From contig CAZHNG010000295.1 in assembly GCA_964533785.1 (NCBI GenBank), positions 1 to 8,485 on the forward strand: a stretch of 8,485 nt of DNA, written 5' to 3'. Positions within the stretch are counted from its first letter, which is position 1. Each line of letters opens with the position of its first letter. The notes beneath the pieces were generated by a model. That model was not told where the DNA came from. It ran no database searches and saw only the letters and a program-made list of their open reading frames with translations. This document shows, piece after piece, positions 1 to 5,654 of the stretch. The stretch comes from JANQRV01 sp964533785 (GTDB taxonomy: Bacteria > Bacteroidota > Bacteroidia > Chitinophagales > Saprospiraceae). A program made the translations under genes and the position numbers.

Positions 1-21
1 AAATTTAGTAGATTTTATACT

Positions 22-72
22 ATTGAATTTCAATTAATTAAGATTTACTAGATTTCGGAAATCTAGCAAATC
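22..72. repeat. AT-rich leader with nested palindromes, including a 31-bp inverted repeat
   Basis: Positions 42-56 and 58-72 are inverted copies around a single central G at 57. Fourteen of 15 pairs match; the exception is A47 opposite C67. The inner 19 bp (48-66, CTAGATTTCGGAAATCTAG) are a perfect odd palindrome. A second small palindrome (ATTGAA-T-TTCAAT) lies at 22-34. No T-run follows the large repeat on the + strand. On the - strand it is followed by a moderately T-rich stretch. It could be a terminator for a gene outside the window, a regulator-binding site, or a folded leader ahead of the hibernation factor. The symmetry is directly visible; the role is unknown. Confidence 0.6.
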
Positions 73-195
73 GAGAATCTCCGGTCAGCCTGCATAGTCC
101 CGAAGGCGAGCACGTAACGAAGAGTTGGACGAAAAGACGGCTTCAAAATGCAAAGAAATTTGTGTTACAGTGTATTGAATCTAAACAATTATAAC
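73..195 (+). other. Leader upstream of the hibernation factor gene, no gene seen
   Basis: This GC-richer stretch (about 73-147) followed by an A/T-rich leader (148-195) contains no convincing coding sequence, tRNA or other recognised RNA. It includes the motif GCATAGTCCCG at 92-102, followed nine bases later by ACGTAA at 112-117. The same two motifs recur in the centre of the large palindrome at the right end of the window. A TTTG at 159-162 could be a -33 element, but no acceptable TAnnTTTG partner lies at the right distance, so no promoter is called. Confidence 0.4.
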
Positions 196-498
196 ATGAA
201 TTATAACATTCAATTCGTACAAACGGGTACCGTAGAGAATGCCGAAAATCTGATCGTTGAAAAACTGGATAAACTCGGAGAAAAATACGATTGGGTCATC
301 AATGCGGATATTTTTTTCAAAAAAGAAAAGGACACCCACGGCAAAGGTTTCATTTGCGAAGCCAAATTGAGTTTGCCCGGGCCGCTGATCTTTGCTTCTT
401 CGGATGAAGATAGCTTTGAAGCTGCCGCTGCGGAGACCATCAATGACCTGGAAAGGCAATTGAGAAAACGCAAAGATGAAATGAAAGCGCATCGTTGA
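196..498 (+). CDS. hpf: Short HPF/RaiA-family ribosome hibernation promoting factor
   Basis: This 100-residue protein resembles the short form of the ribosome hibernation factor family. These proteins bind the 30S decoding centre in slow growth or stationary phase and block mRNA and tRNA binding. Visible family traits are an N-terminal beta strand (NYNIQFVQ), a helix with VEKLDKLGEKYD (residues 21-32), a strand with INADIFFKKE, and the LSLPGPLIFASS segment (58-69). A final amphipathic helix follows (EAAAAETINDLERQLRKRKDE). The length fits short HPF/YfiA proteins, so the extra C-terminal dimerisation domain of long HPF is absent. An in-frame ATG at 148 would add 16 residues unlike the family, so the ATG at 196 was chosen; no Shine-Dalgarno is present, as is normal in Bacteroidota. 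It is convergent with the kinase gene. The family is fairly clear; the exact ribosomal effect (100S formation or simple inactivation) is inferred. Confidence 0.85.
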   Translation: MNYNIQFVQTGTVENAENLIVEKLDKLGEKYDWVINADIFFKKEKDTHGKGFICEAKLSLPGPLIFASSDEDSFEAAAAETINDLERQLRKRKDEMKAHR

Positions 499-586
499 TA
501 AGTGAACTGCAGATTAGGGGGATGATTTGAGAGATGGCCGGATGCTGAATAATCGTTATTTATTCATTTTGGTTTTCATTCAGTAG

Positions 587-629
587 TAGTGCCTCAGGAA
601 GTAAATGCCTGAGGCACTAGTGTTTTATT
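587..629 (+). terminator. Probable intrinsic terminator of the hibernation factor gene
   Basis: A perfect 12-bp stem (TAGTGCCTCAGG at 587-598 with CCTGAGGCACTA at 608-619) encloses a 9-base loop (AAGTAAATG). It is followed by GTGTTTTATT. It lies 88 bases after the hibernation factor stop and faces the right way for that transcript. The T-run is short and interrupted, so efficiency is uncertain. On the opposite strand no T-run follows, so it is less likely to stop the convergent kinase transcript, although the hairpin could still protect that 3' end. Confidence 0.7.
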
Positions 630-707
630 GGGCTTGCGACTCGGTGCCAAGCTTATATTGGTGGTGAAGAATTGATTATTTGGGAGGTAGGAGCATCAGG
701 AGATAGG

Positions 708-725
708 GGTATGGTATAACATACC
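708..725 (-). terminator. Weak hairpin immediately after the kinase stop codon
   Basis: GGTATG (708-713) and CATACC (720-725) form a 6-bp stem around a 6-base loop, directly abutting the kinase TAA on the - strand. No T-run follows, so this is not a canonical terminator; it may be a 3'-end hairpin or chance. Confidence 0.25.
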
Positions 726-3700
726 TTATTTAAACTGCATCACCTCCACGCCCGTCCAATCCTCTGGCACCCCTTTCAGGGAGTATTCACTTGATTTGTC
801 CCTAAACAAGCGGGCCGGCTCATCGGCAGCATTAGATTTCAACACTTGATCGAAAGTAGCCGCCGCCTGGGGAAATTCTTTGTCAAAAAACTGTTGTAAT
901 CCTTTTTCAAAGGTTGGTTGGGTTTGCCGCTTTTTGCTGCGGTTTTCCTCCGGGTCCCCATCATAACATTCGTAGATGCCGACTGGTTCCTTTTTACCTT
1001 TAACCACCACTTCCCCCAGGTAACGCAAATGGTATTGTTGTTGGTCTGTTAGCAATTGAACACTTTCCTCGCTTAATAGAATTGCTGTACCGTAGTATTT
1101 CGTTAGGTTCTCGATACGAGAAGCCGTATTAACGGTATCAGCAATGGTGGCGGCATCCATACGGGTCTGATCGCCGATGATACCCATGATCAGTGGTCCG
1201 GAATGCAGACCAATGCCCATTCGAATCACCTGACGGCCCTCGGATGATCGTTGTTGGTTGTATTCCGCTAGTTTGAGGTGCATGTCAATAGCCGCGGCCA
1301 TGGCATCATCCGGACTGTTCGGGAAGATGGCCATGATGGCATCACCCAGGTATTGATTGATAAAACCACGGTATTTGCTGATAATCGGACCCATACGGCC
1401 ATGGAAGGCATTAACAAATTTGAAATTTTCCTCCGGCGTCATGTTTTCTGCAAGGGCCGTATAATCGCGGATATCGGTGAACAGGACGGTAACCTCCTTC
1501 TCCGTATGATCGCCTAATACCACTTCGGTGATGCGCTCCCGGTTCAACGACCGCAGGAATTCATTCGGTACAAAACGGCCGGCCACACTAAAGATGTTAT
1601 GCAGGTCAATTTGCGTTTTAATACGCGCCAATAACTCTTCCTTATGGAAAGGCTTGGGCAGATAATCATTGGCCCCTAGGGATAATCCTTGTACGATATC
1701 CTGAAGTTGATTTTTAGCAGTAATCATGATGACCGGTAGCTCGGAGGCCAGGAATTGCTCCCGAATCTTCTGACATACCTCATAACCCGACATACGCGGC
1801 ATCATCACATCCAATAAAACCAAATCGAAATTCGGATCGTCCTTAAGTATATGAATGGCTTCTTCACCATTTAAAGCCTGGACAATTTGAAAATTTTGCC
1901 CCGCCAAATGGTTTTTCAGTACCTGCTGATTGATCGGCTCATCATCGACCACCAAGATGCGGATCGTGTCTGAAGTATTTGCGATGGTAATGGGCGCTAT
2001 GGTAACAGCGGACAAAGGAGCTTGGATGCGGCTGGTCGGCTCAACTGATTCAGTGGAAGGCAACGTAGTGGCTGCTTCCTGAGAAACGGGCAGGGTAAAA
2101 AAGAAGGTAGAGCCCTTTCCGACCTGACTTTCCACCCACATTTGACCACCGTGCGCTTCGACGAGTCGCTTACTAATGCTCAGTCCTAATCCGGTGCCCG
2201 TAAACTCCCGGGAAATCGAGCCATCTCCCTGTTCAAATTCCTGGAAAATTGCATCCTGTTTGTTTTCAGGGATACCAGTCCCCGAATCTTCGACCGAAAC
2301 AAGCATCTGTTCGCCATCCTGTTTGGCCTGTACCTTGATGTGGCCGGCTTCAGTAAACTTAATGGCGTTTCCAACTAAATTATACAAGATCTGTTGGAGC
2401 CGGTTTTCGTCGGCATGTACTGCCGGTAAATCATCCGGAACCGCATTGATCAACTCAACCGCTTTGCCTTTTACCAGGGGGGTATTGTTACGAACCACAA
2501 TATCGGCAATGACGCGCAGGCTGATGGGCTTTTGTAATAATTGGATGTCGAAGTTTTTGAGCTTGCTAAAATCGAGGATATCGTCGACCAGACTATTCAA
2601 TCGCTTCCCGGAGGAGATGGTCAATGCCAGATTTTCCCGAAGTTCATCGGGTGTGACCTGGTCCGCATCGTCGTAGAGAGACTCAGAAATGCCTATGATG
2701 CCTTGTAAGGGTGTGCGCAGCTCATGAGAGGTATTGGCGAGAAATTGATCTTTGAGTTGATCGACTTTGCGAAGTTGCTCGTTGACTTCCTGCTCTCGGG
2801 CCAGTTTATCTTGTTCCGCTGCCAGCTTCATGCGTTGCTTTTGCAGTTCGTTGCGCCTAATTAACCAAAGGATGCCTAGGGCAATAAAGCCGTAAAGTGC
2901 GTAAGCCCACCAGGTTTGCCACCACGGCGGCAGGATGGTCAGGCTAAGTTGGGTAGGTTGGTCAGTCCATACGCCATATTGGTTAGCGGCCTTGACTTCA
3001 AAAGTATAAGTCCCCGGTGTAAGATTGGTATAATTGGCTTCCCGTTGGTTACCGACGTATCGCCAATCGGATTCCAGTCCCAATAACCGGTAGGCATATT
3101 GATGTTTTTCCGGTGCCCGGTAATTGGGCATGGCATATTCTATGGTGATAATTTTCTGGTTGTAGGGCAATCGCAACTCATCGAGGCTGGATAGGTGCTT
3201 TTCTAGGTAAAAGGATGCATCCTCTTGCTCTTTTCCTACAGGTACCCGCCGGTTATATAATTTCAAGTCGGTGAGTGCGACCGGCGGCGCATAAGCGTCC
3301 GTTTCCAATGCACCTGGATCCACAATTACCATGCCCTCGACATTACCGAAGTACAACTTGCCATCGGTAGGACTTTTAAACCCCGCCGGGTTGAATTCTA
3401 AATTGGGCAATCCATATTCCAAGCCGAAATTAACGAAAGTGTGATCCTCAACCTTTAGCCGACTTAATCCATTGAAAGTACCGAACCAAATATGACCCTG
3501 ATCATCTTCCACCGCACTCACGGCATAAGGGTGTGCCAGTCCGTCTTCCACGCCGTAATTCCGGGATGCCCGAGTTTCTGGATGCCAACCGATAACCCCT
3601 TTTTTAATGTTCTGAAACCAAAACCAGCCCCGTGAATCCTCCATCAAAAAATTCAACGGCAGGGGAAGTTCTTGCTGTAAATAAGCCTTTTCAATCCCTA

Positions 3701-5381
3701 ATGTGTCGTTCAAGCGGAATAAACCTGAAAGCCCATTGGCCCATAAGTTATGATTGCGGTCTTCAAAAACCTGGTACATCCCTTTGTAAGAAAGGGAATC
3801 GGGATGATCTTTAAAATATTGGCGTAGCGACAAAAAAGACTCATTTGTTTTATCAAACAGGGTGTTGCCGAACCAGATCCGCCCTTTGCGATCAGCAAAT
3901 AAATGGGGTATGCCCACCTCCCATTCTGGGAGGGGATACCTGGAAAAGCTTTGATTTTCGGGATCAAATTTATTTAGATATCCACTAGCGGTTACTGTCC
4001 AAATGAGCCCCTCATTATCTTCGGTCATCATCCATGAATATCCCGGTGTAATCGAGCTTGAGTCCTGGGGATCATGATGAAAGTTGACGTAACGGTTTTC
4101 CGCCCGCAACCAAACACAAAGCCCAATTTGTGATCGGCCGCCCCCCATGCTCATCCAGACATTACCTTTCCTATCTTCTAATAAATCAATAATAATTTCA
4201 CCGTCGGGAAGATTGGGATCATTTTGATCACCGGGAACGACTTCAAAAGGCTTGGGCTCTTTGACTACCCGCGATACGCCTTTAAAACCAGCACCCACCC
4301 ACATAACACCTTGACGGTCAAAGAAAATATTTCTGATATTATTATCTGGTAAGCTGTTAGGGTTTTCCGGGTCATGCAAAAAGTGCTGTATTTCTGATTC
4401 GTCTTCGTCAATTCTAAACAAGCCATAGGGTTGGTTATTGACTCCAATTTCCCCCCAAACATTTCCCTTTTTATCCGATACCAAATTATCAAAAAAAATA
4501 TTGTTGCCGGAAAGGCCTAACCGATCTTCAAGGTTTATACGACTGTAAATGTTGTTTTGGGGATCCCAAACGCCTAAATGGAAAGTTGCCTGATTAACAA
4601 ACCGACTGGCCAACCATATTTTTCCGGAGGCACCTTCCGTAAGCTCATAAATAACCACCTCCTGTGTAGAATCGGGGCCCTCCCACACTTTGCTGAATCC
4701 ATAATTGATACTATCCAGAAGAGCGGCCTTGTAAATTCCCGGGGTATTTCGAAAAGCCAAAAAAACCTCCCCCGTTTTGGTTTCCATGATCTTTGTTACC
4801 TTCGTATCGGGTAGGCTATTGGGCACAGAAGGATCGGGAAAATAAAACTTTACTAGGTCAATTTGTGGATTATAATGCAAGCACCCGCCGCGATCACCGC
4901 GCAACCAAAGATGATCCTGTTGGTCGACGAGCTCCAGGTAGTTCCGGGTATTGATAGTATCTTTAGGAAAGACTATCATATGGAAAGCTTGAGTAGTAGG
5001 GTCAAACCTTTGCAAATCCACAATGCCGATTGAATCCAAAAAATAAGGGAATCGACTGTTATTCACCCAAATATTCCCCTGATTATCCGGAAGCATTCTA
5101 AAAACACCTCCACCTCTGAGCGTTTTACTCGTCGTATCTCGATTGAGACTGAGATAATTCGTCATCTGATACCCATCAAAACGATTGATCCCCTCTTCGC
5201 TACCAAAATACAGGAACCCACTTTGGTCCTGGGCAAAACCATGTACATTGGTCTGGATCAAACCCGCATCGGCTGAGTAACTGATAAACCGGTACGTATC
5301 CTGAGCCCTGCTGGTTAAGGGAGCAAGCATGGCGAACACTAAAATTACGCTTATGTGGACGTAGGTGCCAGGGTTTTTCAT
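726..5381 (-). CDS. HTCS-like hybrid sensor histidine kinase with receiver and class III nucleotidyl cyclase output
   Basis: This 1551-residue inner-membrane protein appears to sense a periplasmic signal and convert it to cyclic-nucleotide synthesis. Domains in order: signal sequence (1-26, ending SRA); about 14 Reg_prop blades (about 40-690, repeated D..G.lWfG patterns), enough for two seven-bladed propellers; Y_Y_Y domain (about 735-816); one transmembrane helix (about 824-841); coiled linker; HisKA with phospho-acceptor H886 in SHELRTPLQ; HATPase with N1005 and glycine boxes DSGTGIP (1032-1038) and GTGLGLSI (1062-1069). Next come a receiver with D1146/D1147, phospho-acceptor D1191, T1221 and K1243, and a cyclase transducer-like linker (RFVPNEFL, 1269-1276). 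The class III cyclase (about 1298-1470) has metal ligands D1303 and D1347 and transition-state residues N1418 and R1422. Q1343 and A1411 occupy the substrate-selecting positions, so ATP or GTP use cannot be assigned. The tail (about 1488-1551) is TPR-like. No AraC-type DNA-binding domain is present, unlike classical HTCS. HK-receiver-cyclase order is known from cyanobacterial CyaC. No frameshift is seen. The architecture is clear; ligand and product are unknown. Confidence 0.93.
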   Translation of the reverse strand: MKNPGTYVHISVILVFAMLAPLTSRAQDTYRFISYSADAGLIQTNVHGFAQDQSGFLYFGSEEGINRFDGYQMTNYLSLNRDTTSKTLRGGGVFRMLPDNQGNIWVNNSRFPYFLDSIGIVDLQRFDPTTQAFHMIVFPKDTINTRNYLELVDQQDHLWLRGDRGGCLHYNPQIDLVKFYFPDPSVPNSLPDTKVTKIMETKTGEVFLAFRNTPGIYKAALLDSINYGFSKVWEGPDSTQEVVIYELTEGASGKIWLASRFVNQATFHLGVWDPQNNIYSRINLEDRLGLSGNNIFFDNLVSDKKGNVWGEIGVNNQPYGLFRIDEDESEIQHFLHDPENPNSLPDNNIRNIFFDRQGVMWVGAGFKGVSRVVKEPKPFEVVPGDQNDPNLPDGEIIIDLLEDRKGNVWMSMGGGRSQIGLCVWLRAENRYVNFHHDPQDSSSITPGYSWMMTEDNEGLIWTVTASGYLNKFDPENQSFSRYPLPEWEVGIPHLFADRKGRIWFGNTLFDKTNESFLSLRQYFKDHPDSLSYKGMYQVFEDRNHNLWANGLSGLFRLNDTLGIEKAYLQQELPLPLNFLMEDSRGWFWFQNIKKGVIGWHPETRASRNYGVEDGLAHPYAVSAVEDDQGHIWFGTFNGLSRLKVEDHTFVNFGLEYGLPNLEFNPAGFKSPTDGKLYFGNVEGMVIVDPGALETDAYAPPVALTDLKLYNRRVPVGKEQEDASFYLEKHLSSLDELRLPYNQKIITIEYAMPNYRAPEKHQYAYRLLGLESDWRYVGNQREANYTNLTPGTYTFEVKAANQYGVWTDQPTQLSLTILPPWWQTWWAYALYGFIALGILWLIRRNELQKQRMKLAAEQDKLAREQEVNEQLRKVDQLKDQFLANTSHELRTPLQGIIGISESLYDDADQVTPDELRENLALTISSGKRLNSLVDDILDFSKLKNFDIQLLQKPISLRVIADIVVRNNTPLVKGKAVELINAVPDDLPAVHADENRLQQILYNLVGNAIKFTEAGHIKVQAKQDGEQMLVSVEDSGTGIPENKQDAIFQEFEQGDGSISREFTGTGLGLSISKRLVEAHGGQMWVESQVGKGSTFFFTLPVSQEAATTLPSTESVEPTSRIQAPLSAVTIAPITIANTSDTIRILVVDDEPINQQVLKNHLAGQNFQIVQALNGEEAIHILKDDPNFDLVLLDVMMPRMSGYEVCQKIREQFLASELPVIMITAKNQLQDIVQGLSLGANDYLPKPFHKEELLARIKTQIDLHNIFSVAGRFVPNEFLRSLNRERITEVVLGDHTEKEVTVLFTDIRDYTALAENMTPEENFKFVNAFHGRMGPIISKYRGFINQYLGDAIMAIFPNSPDDAMAAAIDMHLKLAEYNQQRSSEGRQVIRMGIGLHSGPLIMGIIGDQTRMDAATIADTVNTASRIENLTKYYGTAILLSEESVQLLTDQQQYHLRYLGEVVVKGKKEPVGIYECYDGDPEENRSKKRQTQPTFEKGLQQFFDKEFPQAAATFDQVLKSNAADEPARLFRDKSSEYSLKGVPEDWTGVEVMQFK

Positions 5382-5401
5382 GGTTGATTGAATTCATGGA
5401 T

Positions 5402-5434
5402 AAAAGGTAAGAAAAAATTGGGACGAATTGTAAA
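5402..5434 (-). promoter_or_regulatory. Bacteroidota-type promoter candidate for the sensor kinase-cyclase
   Basis: Read on the - strand, TTTA (5434-5431) is separated by 21 bases from TACCTTTT (5409-5402). This resembles the phylum's TTTG-N19-21-TAnnTTTG consensus with one deviation in each box. It would place the transcript start about 14 bases before the kinase ATG. The short leader has no Shine-Dalgarno. It suggests the kinase can be transcribed independently of the upstream peptidase. Assigned by eye only. Confidence 0.45.
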
Positions 5435-5628
5435 GGAGGAGAAACTGCTTATGAGAAGTTTATTGCGTTATGAAATAAGCTGGAAAGCCTGCCATTTCTT
5501 GCCATTTAACCATCCCCAATTTCCCAATCATCCATCACCATTTTATCTCAAAAACAGTATCACCAACCCATTCCCAAAAACAAGTTACGACAATGGTTAA
5601 TGACTAACGTACTGAAACCTGTTTTTTA

Positions 5629-5646
5629 AACGGAATAAATTCCGTT
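5629..5646 (-). terminator. Perfect palindromic hairpin just downstream of the peptidase gene
   Basis: AACGGAAT (5629-5636) and ATTCCGTT (5639-5646) are perfect inverted copies separated by AA. The hairpin lies 8 bases beyond the peptidase stop on the - strand. An A-run rather than a T-run follows on that strand, so it is not a standard intrinsic terminator. It could stabilise the 3' end or bind a regulator. The rest of the 5382-5654 gap shows no gene; a + strand reading frame there (5388-5600) has no protein-like features. Confidence 0.35.
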
Positions 5647-5654
5647 CTACCAGG

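Noticed and set aside
148..195. Longer start for the hibernation factor (ATG at 148)
   Set aside because: The extra 16 residues do not resemble the family, which begins directly with the first beta strand, as the ATG at 196 gives.
726..1000. AraC-type DNA-binding domain expected at the end of an HTCS protein
   Set aside because: The C-terminus after the receiver carries cyclase motifs and a helical tail; no helix-turn-helix pattern is seen.
2176..2676. 166-codon open frame on the + strand inside the kinase gene
   Set aside because: It is antisense to the HisKA/HATPase region of a clearly real gene, and its composition (Ser/Leu/Pro-rich, no domain pattern) is what an antisense shadow gives.
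5388..5600. 70-codon open frame on the + strand between the kinase and peptidase genes
   Set aside because: The translation is low-complexity (Pro/Asn/His-rich), has no family resemblance, and overlaps the kinase promoter-like region. It is more likely non-coding.
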